From CAZKYP01 sp964556885 (GTDB lineage: Bacteria; Planctomycetota; Phycisphaerae; Sedimentisphaerales; Anaerobacaceae): a stretch of DNA of 5,519 nt. The notes beneath the pieces are model-generated. The model had not been told where the DNA came from and searched no databases. It was given only the letters and a program-made list of their open reading frames with translations. A program made the position numbers and the translations under genes. This document shows positions 1 to 5,519 of the stretch, one piece after another. The DNA is taken from assembly GCA_964556885.1 (NCBI GenBank), contig CAZKYP010000216.1:1-5519 (forward strand), in the 5' to 3' direction. The stretch's first letter is position 1. Every line of letters begins with the position of its first letter.

Positions 1-177
1 GAATGCCTGCTTGTTCATAACCGGCAGAACACCGGGCATACCGAGGCAGACCGGGCAGACTTTGCTGTTCGGCTCGGCACCGAACTTGAGCTCGCAGCCG
101 CAGAACATTTTGCTCTTTGTACAAAGCTGCACATGAATTTCCAGTCCAACTATAACTTTATATTGCAGGTCACTCAT
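1..177 (-). CDS. gatB: Aspartyl/glutamyl-tRNA amidotransferase subunit B, N-terminal part (cut by window edge)
   Basis: GatB binds the misacylated tRNA and phosphorylates the tRNA-bound Glu or Asp, which is then amidated with ammonia supplied by GatA. Only the first 59 codons are in the window; the gene continues past base 1. The visible protein begins MSDLQYKVIVGLEIHVQL and carries the family-typical N-terminal blocks GLEIHVQL (residues 11-18), SKMFCGC (22-28), FGAEPN (32-37) and VCPVCLGMPGVLPV (40-53). Cys26, Cys28, Cys41 and Cys44 form a C-x-C...C-x-x-C set like the zinc-binding cysteines described in some GatB proteins; metal binding here is inferred. The ATG at 177-175 lies inside the end of gatA, giving an 8-base overlap (170-177), so translation is probably coupled. 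Identification is very secure; only the 3' part is unseen. Confidence 0.97.
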   Translation of the reverse strand, partial: MSDLQYKVIVGLEIHVQLCTKSKMFCGCELKFGAEPNSKVCPVCLGMPGVLPVMNKQAF

Positions 178-1639
178 TTTTAATTGTCGGTTCTTTCGTA
201 TGCCAATCAGTCTGGCTCTCGAACATTCTTGCTATTTTCAGTAATTTCGCTTCGCTGAAGGCAGGCGATAATATCTGTAATCCAATCGGCAGGTTGTTGG
301 TATCGAATCCACATGGGATACTAATGCCGGGAATGCCGGCTAAATTTGCGGATATAGTGTAAATGTCGGAAAGATACATCTGGAGCGGGTCGTTAACCTT
401 CTCTCCGATTTTGAAAGCGGTTGTCGGTGCTACAGGCATCATAATGCAGTCACATTTTCCAAAAGCACTCGTAAAGTCTCCTCGTATCAGGTTCCGTACT
501 TTCAGGGCCTTGAGATAATAGGCATCATAGTATCCGCTCGAAAGCGCGTATGTTCCGAGCATAATTCGTCTTTTGACTTCCTGGCCAAACGCTTCAGCTC
601 GAGATTTTGTATAAACCTCGATATAGTCGTTCGCGTTTTTGCTGCGGTGGCCGTAATGCACTCCGTCGTATCGGGCGAGGTTACTCGATGCCTCGGCTGT
701 GGCTATGACATAATAGGCGGCAATGGCATAATCCAGATGAGGCATATTAACTTCGATTATTTCGGCCCCGAGTTTTTTGTAGACATCTATTGTTTCGTTC
801 AATGCCTTTTGAACCTGCTCATCGGCACCGGCATTGATTTGCGGGGCAATCGCTATTTTTAGTTTTTCCAAAGGCTCATCGAGTTTGTCGAGATAATCAC
901 AGACCGGGGCTACTTCTTCATTGATACTTGTGCTGTCGGCCGGGTCATGGCCTGCTATTACATTCAACATCAAAGCCGTATCGGTTACTGTTTGCGTCAA
1001 CGAGCCGATTTGGTCGAGACTCGAACCGTATGCGACCAGTCCATAACGAGAGACTCTTCCGTAAGTCGGTTTGAGTCCGACTACGCCGCAGAAACTGGCC
1101 GGTTGACGAATCGAGCCACCCGTATCGGAGCCGAGTGCGGCAAAACACAACCGCCCTGCCACTGCTGCCGCGGAGCCGCCGCTGCTGCCGCCGGTGACCC
1201 TGGTAGTGTCCCATGGATTGACTGTTTTCTGTAAGCCGGAGTTCTCGGTGCTCGAACCCATTGCGAACTCGTCTAAATTCGTTTTGCCGATAATAACCGC
1301 ATCGGCGTCTATTAGTTTTTGTACTGCTGTTGCGTTATACGGGGCATGGAAATTCTCAAGAATCTTCGATGCACAGGTCGTGGCGCCGAAAGTCGTGCAC
1401 ATATTATCTTTTATCGCCACCGGCACGCCGGCCAACTGCCCTACCAGCTTACCGGTGGCTATCCGCTTGTCGACGTCGGCGGCTGTGTTTAACGCCTGAT
1501 CTTTGTACGTACTGATATAAGCACCGATAGTCGAATCGAGCTTTTCAATTCGCTCAAAGACGGTTTTAGTGACGTCCACGCTGCTTATCTGCCCGGCGGC
1601 TATTTTGTCTCGCAACTCTTTTGCGCTTAATTTTTCCAT
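170..1639 (-). CDS. gatA: Aspartyl/glutamyl-tRNA amidotransferase subunit A
   Basis: GatA is the cytoplasmic glutaminase subunit of GatCAB. It hydrolyses glutamine and channels ammonia to GatB. The protein is 489 residues from the chosen ATG, normal for the family, with an amidase-signature core. Counting from that ATG, the catalytic Lys is K77 (GVPVAIKDN), the cis-Ser is S152 in TGGSSGGSAA and the nucleophile is S176 in GSDTGGSIR. All three are present. Other family blocks are GKTNLDEFAMGSS (about 118-130) and VVGLKPTYGRVSRYGL (about 186-201). A TTG two codons upstream (1645-1643) would add Met-Lys and make 491 residues. The ATG is preferred as the commoner start codon, but neither has a good Shine-Dalgarno: only AGGG inside the end of the esterase gene, too far from either. 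The start lies 12 bases after the esterase stop, so coupling to upstream translation is plausible. The stop TGA (172-170) lies within gatB. Confidence 0.97.
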   Translation of the reverse strand: MEKLSAKELRDKIAAGQISSVDVTKTVFERIEKLDSTIGAYISTYKDQALNTAADVDKRIATGKLVGQLAGVPVAIKDNMCTTFGATTCASKILENFHAPYNATAVQKLIDADAVIIGKTNLDEFAMGSSTENSGLQKTVNPWDTTRVTGGSSGGSAAAVAGRLCFAALGSDTGGSIRQPASFCGVVGLKPTYGRVSRYGLVAYGSSLDQIGSLTQTVTDTALMLNVIAGHDPADSTSINEEVAPVCDYLDKLDEPLEKLKIAIAPQINAGADEQVQKALNETIDVYKKLGAEIIEVNMPHLDYAIAAYYVIATAEASSNLARYDGVHYGHRSKNANDYIEVYTKSRAEAFGQEVKRRIMLGTYALSSGYYDAYYLKALKVRNLIRGDFTSAFGKCDCIMMPVAPTTAFKIGEKVNDPLQMYLSDIYTISANLAGIPGISIPCGFDTNNLPIGLQILSPAFSEAKLLKIARMFESQTDWHTKEPTIKNE

Positions 1640-1651
1640 TTTCAAATCGTG

Positions 1652-2410
1652 TTATTTGGCCCTGCGATGTGCGAGGAGCCAGTCGTAAAGCTCCTGATTA
1701 TTATAAGTTTGTGTCCAGGAATCATGCTGTGCGTCGGGATAGACCGTCAGTTTTGCATCACCTCCGGCGGCCTTGACGGCTTCGACCATCTCTACAGATT
1801 TTTGGACGGGAACAATAGTATCTTTTGCCCCGTGGAAGGCCCAGACCGGAACCTTGCGGAGCTTCGGTCCCATGGAAGTTTCGCCGCCGCCACAAATTGG
1901 AACGATAGCGGCGAAATATTCCGGATATGCAGAGGCCAGAGACCATGTACCGTAGCCGCCCATGCTCAGACCTGTAAGATAAATCCTATGTTTATCCACT
2001 TTATATTGAGAGATAGTCTCATCGAGTAGTGCTTTTAGTGTTTCGATTTCATCCGTCCACCAGCTTTCTTCCGGACATTGCGGGGAAACGACTATGAATG
2101 GGAAGTCTTTTTGTGTTTCTACTATCTTTGGTATGCCGTGTTTTTTTACCAATTCCAGATCGCTGCCGCGTTCACCGGCGCCGTGAAGAAATAAAATCAG
2201 GGGCCAAAGCTCGTCTTTTTTTCCGTAATCTTCCGGTATAAAAAACAGGTATTGACAGTGCAAATTCGGGTCCGTTACGTCCTGGAAGACCTCGGGATGC
2301 TGGCCGGGCGGCGGGAGAGCTTCTTTTTTTGCTGTAATTTTATTCATAAGAGCACATCCGGTTAAAAGAAAAGTTAATAGTATGATGCAGGTAAAGTGAT
2401 GTGCTTTCAT
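1652..2410 (-). CDS. Secreted lipoprotein alpha/beta-hydrolase (esterase / predicted peptidase type)
   Basis: A 252-residue exported serine hydrolase. The N-terminus MKAHHFTCIILLTFLLTGC is a lipoprotein signal: basic and His start, hydrophobic core, lipobox LTGC with lipidated Cys19. Ala follows the Cys, so no classical Asp inner-membrane retention signal is seen. The mature part is a compact alpha/beta-hydrolase: oxyanion-region HGAGERGSD (76-84), nucleophile Ser149 in the elbow GLSMGGYGTW (147-156), probable acid Asp197 in FHGAKDTIVP, and His229 in PDAQHDSW. This pattern fits the phospholipase/carboxylesterase and predicted-peptidase group close to polyhydroxybutyrate depolymerase and feruloyl esterases. 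The substrate cannot be told; polysaccharide acyl groups or short-chain esters are reasonable guesses. The start is supported by GGAG 8 bases upstream. It lies 33 bases after gatC and 12 before gatA, inside an otherwise pure tRNA-amidation operon, with no visible functional link to it. Confidence 0.88.
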   Translation of the reverse strand: MKAHHFTCIILLTFLLTGCALMNKITAKKEALPPPGQHPEVFQDVTDPNLHCQYLFFIPEDYGKKDELWPLILFLHGAGERGSDLELVKKHGIPKIVETQKDFPFIVVSPQCPEESWWTDEIETLKALLDETISQYKVDKHRIYLTGLSMGGYGTWSLASAYPEYFAAIVPICGGGETSMGPKLRKVPVWAFHGAKDTIVPVQKSVEMVEAVKAAGGDAKLTVYPDAQHDSWTQTYNNQELYDWLLAHRRAK

Positions 2411-2418
2411 TTCTAATG

Positions 2419-2422
2419 CTCC
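2419..2422 (-). promoter_or_regulatory. Ribosome binding site of the esterase gene
   Basis: On the minus strand GGAG lies 8 bases upstream of the ATG at 2410-2408. This is a well-placed Shine-Dalgarno and fixes the start directly before the lipoprotein signal peptide. The esterase therefore has its own initiation signal and does not rely on read-on translation from gatC. Confidence 0.7.
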
Positions 2423-2443
2423 AAATCATTTATGTAATATTGC

Positions 2444-2752
2444 TCATGCACCCGAGTTATCATCGAGTATCTTAGGCACTTTGAAAAAATTACCATCCCG
2501 CTGCGGAGCATTTGCTAAAGCTTTTTCCGTACCGAGTGATTCTTTAACGGAATCCTGTCGAAAAACGTTGCTGATCGGCAAACAGTGTGCCAAAGGTTCG
2601 ACATTGCTTGTATCCAGTTCATTCATTTTTTCTACGTATTCGAGGATAGCGCTCAATTGAACCGCAAATTCCTCTACTTCCGGTTCACTCAGCTCCAGCC
2701 TGGATAGTTTTGCAACCTTCTTAACCAGTTCTTTATCTATCTTTTCGGCCAC
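2444..2752 (-). CDS. gatC: Aspartyl/glutamyl-tRNA amidotransferase subunit C
   Basis: GatC is the small structural subunit that wraps around the GatA-GatB interface and stabilises the amidotransferase. From the GTG at 2752-2750 the protein is 102 residues, the usual family size. It shows the family landmarks in order: VKKVAKLSRLELSEPEVEEF (10-29), QLSAILEYVEKMNELDTSNVEPLAH (32-56), NVFRQD (62-67), LANAP (79-83) and the C-terminal FFKVPKIL (89-96). The frame stays open upstream to another GTG at 2806, but that longer version (120 residues) would begin inside the rpmB terminator hairpin and add a non-conserved leader MVRGGFLPRFFYFVGIGK. The short start also has a purine-rich site just ahead. 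First gene of the gatC-esterase-gatA-gatB series. Confidence 0.94.
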   Translation of the reverse strand: MAEKIDKELVKKVAKLSRLELSEPEVEEFAVQLSAILEYVEKMNELDTSNVEPLAHCLPISNVFRQDSVKESLGTEKALANAPQRDGNFFKVPKILDDNSGA

Positions 2753-2756
2753 TTTG

Positions 2757-2764
2757 CCTATTCC
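2757..2764 (-). promoter_or_regulatory. Ribosome binding site deciding the gatC start
   Basis: The minus strand reads GGAATAGG just before the GTG at 2752-2750. The AGG part leaves a spacing of 4 bases and the GGA part about 9. It is not ideal but is the only purine-rich site near a sensible gatC start. It supports this GTG over the one at 2806. Confidence 0.5.
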
Positions 2765-2767
2765 AAC

Positions 2768-2801
2768 AAAATAAAAAAAGCGAGGCAAAAACCCGCCTCG
2801 C
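2768..2801 (-). terminator. Rho-independent terminator downstream of rpmB
   Basis: Read on the minus strand, a perfect 7-bp GC-rich stem GCGAGGC/GCCTCGC (arms at 2801-2795 and 2786-2780) encloses an 8-base loop GGGTTTTT. It is followed at once by TTTTTTTATTTT. This is a textbook intrinsic terminator, starting 29 bases after the rpmB stop. Its U-tract ends only about 16 bases before the gatC start codon, so it separates rpmB from the gat genes or acts as a leaky attenuator ahead of them. Confidence 0.88.
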
Positions 2802-2830
2802 ACCACAGGTATTTAATTCGTTAAGATTTT

Positions 2831-3097
2831 TTAACCAGATACTTTCTCGGCGGATTTGTAATTTCGTTTTGGGGGTTTTTGAACCAGTCCCATACGGATA
2901 GCCTTTGCCGATACTTTAATTCTGCAGACAGTTCCGTCCACAACTGCCCGGACTTTTTGTATATTCGGCTTGAATTTCCTTTTAGTGATACCGGTTACCT
3001 TCTTACCAACTCCACCGAGGTACTTGGCCTTGCCGCGGCGGGATATACTATTGCCGGTAATCGTTTTCTTGCCTGTAAAATAACAAACTCTTGACAT
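2831..3097 (-). CDS. rpmB: 50S ribosomal protein L28
   Basis: Small basic protein of the large ribosomal subunit, 88 residues. It starts MSRVCYFTGKKTITGNSISRRGKAK, matching the L28 N-terminal signature (SRVC..TGK...GN.IS). It continues with TKRKFKPNIQKVRAVVDGTVCRIKVSAKAIRMG, matching the 'RF.PN.Q..R........ ..VS.K..R' core. Compared with the familiar enterobacterial form (about 78 residues) it carries the longer glycine/lysine-rich middle segment YLGGVGKKVTGITKR (residues 26-40), a form I associate with planctomycetes and relatives. A strong AGGAG (3110-3106) sits 8 bases before the ATG. It seems to be a single-gene transcript: own promoter upstream and an intrinsic terminator directly downstream. 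Lys/Arg richness fits rRNA binding. Confidence 0.95.
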   Translation of the reverse strand: MSRVCYFTGKKTITGNSISRRGKAKYLGGVGKKVTGITKRKFKPNIQKVRAVVDGTVCRIKVSAKAIRMGLVQKPPKRNYKSAEKVSG

Positions 3098-3156
3098 CCA
3101 ATATACTCCTGTACTTTACTGATATATACGGGGTATTACCCATGTTAAAACACACA

Positions 3157-3184
3157 AATATAAGGTAAAATCGGATAATTGCAA
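3157..3184 (-). promoter_or_regulatory. Probable sigma-70-type promoter of rpmB
   Basis: On the minus strand TTGCAA (3184-3179, 4 of 6 matches to the -35 consensus) is followed after 16 bases by TATATT (3162-3157, 5 of 6 matches to the -10 box). Transcription would start near 3150, giving a leader of about 50 bases before the rpmB ATG. Placement and spacing are good, but AT-rich sequence produces such matches by chance. Confidence 0.5.
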
Positions 3185-3237
3185 GCCTAAAACAAAAATT
3201 TCACGTAAAAAATACTATATCGACGACAGCTAATTTA

Positions 3238-3253
3238 AGAATCAGTTGATTCT
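3238..3253. repeat. Perfect inverted repeat AGAATCA-GT-TGATTCT, possible operator
   Basis: Two 7-base arms (3238-3244 and 3247-3253) are exact reverse complements around a central GT. The site lies 22 bases upstream of a consensus -10 box, covering roughly -50 to -35 of the inferred rightward transcript, where an activator or repressor dimer could bind. It is AT-rich with no T-tract, so it is not a terminator. I do not recognise the regulator. The AGAATC half-site recurs in the second inverted repeat at 3302-3320. Confidence 0.4.
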
Positions 3254-3275
3254 ATACGTATTGAACAAAATGTTT

Positions 3276-3281
3276 TATAAT
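3276..3281 (+). promoter_or_regulatory. Candidate -10 box for the carbamoyltransferase-sxtJ transcript
   Basis: A perfect TATAAT lies 64 bases upstream of the carbamoyltransferase ATG, in the only intergenic space ahead of it. No good -35 box sits 16-18 bases further up: the sequence there is TATACG. TTGAAC at 3261-3266 is only 9 bases away. A weak -35 beside an inverted repeat would fit a promoter that needs an activator, but this is inference. Confidence 0.4.
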
Positions 3282-3301
3282 GAAAAAAACTTATATTGTA
3301 G

Positions 3302-3320
3302 ATTAGAATCTGGTTCTAAT
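3302..3320 (+). repeat. Inverted repeat ATTAGAA-N5-TTCTAAT in the leader of the carbamoyltransferase gene
   Basis: The 7-base arms (3302-3308 and 3314-3320) are exact reverse complements around TCTGG. The element lies between the candidate -10 box and the Shine-Dalgarno (AAAGG at 3334-3338). It could be a repressor site downstream of the transcription start or a small 5'-leader hairpin. It contains AGAATC, the same half-site as the repeat at 3238-3253. No U-tract follows, so it is not a typical terminator. Confidence 0.4.
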
Positions 3321-3345
3321 ATGATGTTTTTATAAAGGCATCTGC

Positions 3346-5181
3346 ATGAACATTTTGGGAATATCGGCTTTCTACCATGACAGTGCGGCGGCGCTGGTGC
3401 GTGACGGGGATATTATCGCCGCCGCCCAGGAAGAGCGATTTACCCGTAAAAAACACGATTTCAATTTTCCTGAAAATGCGGTTGATTTTTGCCTTCAAGC
3501 CGGAGAAATAAGAGCTGAAGATCTGGATTATGTAGTTTTTTATGACAAACCTCTGCTGAAATTCGAAAGGCTGCTCGAAACTTATATCACTTATGCCCCG
3601 CGAGGTTACAGGCAGTTTTTAATGGCGATGCCCCAGTGGCTCGGCCAGAAGCTGCATCTACCCCGTGAAATCGACAAGGCATTGGGCGGCAGGTATAAAG
3701 GCCGGTATGTCTTTACTGAGCATCACGAATCTCATGCCGCCAGTGCCTTTTTCCCATCGCCCTTCGAACAGGCCGCCATTTTAACCCTGGACGGGGTAGG
3801 TGAATGGGCTACGGCCAGTTTCGGTATCGGCAAAGGCAATAAGATTGAGTTGATGAACGAAATGCACTTTCCCCATTCTTTGGGCCTGCTTTATTCGGCA
3901 TTCACATATTATACCGGCTTTCGCGTCAATTCCGGTGAATACAAGATGATGGGCCTGGCACCCTATGGCGAGCCGAAATATTATGACCTGATCATGGACA
4001 AGCTGCTCGACCTGAAGCAGGACGGTTCGTTCCGGCTGGATTTGTCGTATTTTCCATATTGTCATAAGACAGTAATGATTAGTTCGAAATTCGAGAAACT
4101 GTTCGGCGGCCCCGCCCGCAAGCCGGATTCGCCATTGACCGAGCGGGAAATGGACATTTCGGCTTCTATTCAGGCGGTGACGGAGGAAATCATGCTTCGC
4201 TGGGCCGCTCACGTGCACGAGAAAACGGGTATGAAGAATCTGGTTCTGGCCGGCGGCGTCGCACTGAACTGCGTCGGCAACGGCCGCATCCTGAGAGAGG
4301 CACCTTTCGAGAATATCTGGATTCAGCCTGCGGCCGGCGATGCAGGAGGTGCATTAGGGGCTGCGTTGTTTGTCTGGTACCAATTGCTTGGAAATGAACG
4401 AAAGGCCGATGGTGTAGATAAACAACGAGGCTCTTTACTCGGTCCGGCATACAGTAATGAGCAAATCTGTCAGTTTCTCGACGACGCCGGTGCGAAATAT
4501 CACAGTTATGCAGACCAGGAGCAGTTGATTGACAAGGTGGCCGAGCTTATCGGTCAGGAAAAAGTCATCGGATGGTTCCAGGGCAAGATGGAGTTCGGCC
4601 CCAGGGCATTGGGCAACAGGAGTATCATCGGGGACGCTCGCAGCAAGAAGATGCAGTCGATTATGAATCTAAAGATTAAGTTTCGCGAGTCGTTCAGACC
4701 GTTTGCTCCCTGCGTGCTCCGAGAGCACGTTCACGAATTTTTTGAAATGCGGCCCGGCCAGGACAGTCCGTATATGCTGCTTGTCGCGCAGGTCAGGGAA
4801 AACAAGCGCCTGCCGGTGAATACAAATCCGGGACAGTTAAAAGGCCTCGATAAGCTGAAAATAGAGCGCAGTATCGTGCCGGCGATTACCCATGTGGATT
4901 ATTCGGCCCGCGTTCAGACCGTTGATTCGAACCGGCATCCGAAGATACATGCACTGATAAGCCGATTTAACAAAAATACCGGTTGCCCGGTGATAATTAA
5001 CACGAGCTTCAATATACGCGGCGAGCCGATTGTTTGCAGCCCGCAGGATGCGTACAAGTGCTTTTTGGCCACCAATATGGATGTTCTGGTTATGGAAAAC
5101 CAGTTGATTTATAAAGATGAGCAGGCCCAGGCCAGGCAGCATGAGATCGATGAGTACAAGGCGCAGTTTGAACTGGATTAG
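3346..5181 (+). CDS. O-carbamoyltransferase of the NodU/CmcH/TobZ family (SxtI-like)
   Basis: The family transfers a carbamoyl group from carbamoyl phosphate to a hydroxyl, via carbamoyl-AMP, on sugars, antibiotics or similar products. The protein is full-length, 611 residues, and cytoplasmic (no signal or membrane segment). The N-terminal Kae1-like domain (about 1-340) begins MNILGISAFYHDSAAALV and has AAQEERFTRKKHD (25-38), the metal-type motif HHESHAASAFF (126-136, H126xxxH130), TLDGVGEWATAS (147-158), EYKMMGLAPYGEP (198-210), LAGGVALNCVGNGRI (301-315) and PAAGDAGGALGAA (328-340). H126, H130, D149 and D332 are the likely metal ligands by analogy to TobZ. The C-terminal YrdC-like part has GKMEFGPRALGNRSIIGDAR (413-432), KFRESFRPFAP (445-455), VIINTSFNIRGEPIV (549-563) and ATNMDVLVMEN (575-585). 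All motifs look intact. AAAGG lies 7 bases before the ATG. Its length and its sxtJ-like neighbour resemble saxitoxin SxtI. The acceptor substrate is unknown. Confidence 0.93.
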   Translation: MNILGISAFYHDSAAALVRDGDIIAAAQEERFTRKKHDFNFPENAVDFCLQAGEIRAEDLDYVVFYDKPLLKFERLLETYITYAPRGYRQFLMAMPQWLGQKLHLPREIDKALGGRYKGRYVFTEHHESHAASAFFPSPFEQAAILTLDGVGEWATASFGIGKGNKIELMNEMHFPHSLGLLYSAFTYYTGFRVNSGEYKMMGLAPYGEPKYYDLIMDKLLDLKQDGSFRLDLSYFPYCHKTVMISSKFEKLFGGPARKPDSPLTEREMDISASIQAVTEEIMLRWAAHVHEKTGMKNLVLAGGVALNCVGNGRILREAPFENIWIQPAAGDAGGALGAALFVWYQLLGNERKADGVDKQRGSLLGPAYSNEQICQFLDDAGAKYHSYADQEQLIDKVAELIGQEKVIGWFQGKMEFGPRALGNRSIIGDARSKKMQSIMNLKIKFRESFRPFAPCVLREHVHEFFEMRPGQDSPYMLLVAQVRENKRLPVNTNPGQLKGLDKLKIERSIVPAITHVDYSARVQTVDSNRHPKIHALISRFNKNTGCPVIINTSFNIRGEPIVCSPQDAYKCFLATNMDVLVMENQLIYKDEQAQARQHEIDEYKAQFELD

Positions 5182-5203
5182 ACTGGAGAAAAGTGGATTT
5201 TGT

Positions 5204-5519
5204 ATGTCACTGATAAAAATAAACTGGAATCCTGACAGAAAACAGTTGAGAGGGTTCGGCCTTGCGGCCCTCGTGGCGACATTACTTATTGCGATGTTGC
5301 TTTACTTTGTAAAGGGTGTGACGATATTCTGGGCGGCGGCTATATTTGTCGTCGGCCTTATTATCTTTCTTAGCAGCAGATTTTCTCTGAAGCTTACGAA
5401 GGTGTTTTATCTGGTCCTGACGGCTGTGACAATGCCGATAGGATTTGTTATCAGCTTCGTGGTATTGACTGTTTTCTATTTTTTGTTAATTATGCCGATA
5501 GGGCTTATATTCGCTTTGA
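5204..5519 (+). CDS. SxtJ-family small membrane protein (3' end cut by window edge)
   Basis: The frame is open for 105 codons to the right edge, with no stop in the window. The protein starts MSLIKINWNPDRKQLRGFG, a short cytoplasmic-looking N-terminus with a WNP motif at 8-10. Hydrophobic segments follow at about 17-36, 39-57 and 67-105; the last is long enough for two membrane helices. The stretch MPIGFVISFVVLTVFYFLLIMPIGL (77-101), with its PIG...PIGL spacing, matches my recollection of the SxtJ family, where the C-terminal PIGL is followed by a conserved GRDP-type end that would lie outside the window. It starts 22 bases after the carbamoyltransferase stop on the same strand, so the two are very likely co-transcribed. 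The ribosome site is modest: GGAGAA 13 bases upstream, or GTGGA at 6 bases. The biochemical function of SxtJ proteins is unknown. The name rests on sequence pattern plus this neighbour. Confidence 0.78.
   Translation, partial: MSLIKINWNPDRKQLRGFGLAALVATLLIAMLLYFVKGVTIFWAAAIFVVGLIIFLSSRFSLKLTKVFYLVLTAVTMPIGFVISFVVLTVFYFLLIMPIGLIFAL

Noticed and set aside
647..1515. Plus-strand open frames opposite gatA, and similar frames opposite the esterase and carbamoyltransferase genes
   Set aside because: They lie antisense or out of frame within strongly conserved genes, show no family motifs or sensible composition, and have no independent initiation signals.
2753..2806. N-terminal extension of gatC from the GTG at 2806 (120-residue version)
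   Set aside because: It would start within the rpmB terminator hairpin, adds non-family residues, and exceeds normal GatC length. The GTG at 2752 has a better upstream site.
3131..3141. Small dyad GGGT-ATT-ACCC in the rpmB leader
   Set aside because: A 4-bp stem with a 3-base loop is too short to claim as an operator or riboregulator without conservation data.
3261..3281. TTGAAC and TATAAT read as a paired promoter
   Set aside because: The spacer is only 9 bases, far from the 16-18 needed. Only the -10 box was kept as a candidate.
4235..4247. Exact 13-base copy of AGAATCTGGTTCT, also found at 3305-3317 in the leader dyad
   Set aside because: The copy inside the carbamoyltransferase gene encodes part of the conserved KNLVLAGG block. 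A 13-base repeat in a 5.5-kb window is only mildly unlikely by chance, so I do not treat it as a second regulatory site.
3346..5181. Calling the carbamoyltransferase SxtI and the locus a saxitoxin cluster
   Set aside because: No other saxitoxin genes are visible, and this family with an SxtJ partner is known from many non-producers. Only 'SxtI-like' is justified.
1..5519. CRISPR array, tRNA/rRNA gene, insertion sequence, attachment site or integrase
   Set aside because: I looked for regularly spaced repeats, tRNA-like cloverleaf segments, terminal inverted repeats and recombinase motifs on both strands and saw none.

Overview
The window looks like a chromosomal segment of a free-living bacterium with moderate G+C. 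A planctomycete of the Phycisphaerae/Sedimentisphaerales type is my best guess. This rests on the long form of ribosomal protein L28 (internal GKAKYLGGVGKKVTGITKR segment), a secreted alpha/beta-hydrolase lipoprotein inside a housekeeping operon, and weak Shine-Dalgarno use in places. It is inference: no rRNA or other decisive marker is present.

Left two thirds, minus strand (about 1-3184). In transcription order the genes are rpmB (ribosomal protein L28), a strong intrinsic terminator, gatC, a lipoprotein esterase, gatA, and the first 59 codons of gatB, which runs off the left edge. GatC, GatA and GatB form the tRNA-dependent amidotransferase that converts Glu-tRNA(Gln) to Gln-tRNA(Gln) and/or Asp-tRNA(Asn) to Asn-tRNA(Asn). 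All visible key motifs are intact: the GatA Lys-Ser-Ser triad and the GatB cysteine cluster. The odd member is the esterase, an exported Ser-Asp-His hydrolase between gatC and gatA with no obvious link to tRNA amidation. gatA and gatB overlap by 8 bases.

Divergent intergenic region (3098-3345, 248 bases, AT-rich). It holds a probable rpmB promoter on the minus strand. On the plus strand it holds a consensus -10 box flanked by two short perfect inverted repeats, AGAATCA/TGATTCT and ATTAGAA/TTCTAAT, which suggest a regulated promoter for the rightward genes.

Right third, plus strand (3346-5519). A complete 611-residue NodU/CmcH/TobZ-type O-carbamoyltransferase is followed after 22 bases by an SxtJ-family small membrane protein, cut by the right edge. 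The pair resembles the sxtI-sxtJ part of the cyanobacterial saxitoxin cluster. The same pairing is known in many bacteria that make no saxitoxin, so a carbamoylated cell-surface or secreted product is a likelier role than a toxin. This pair is the most interesting content of the window. Its substrate cannot be read from the sequence, and the deciding neighbours lie beyond base 5519.
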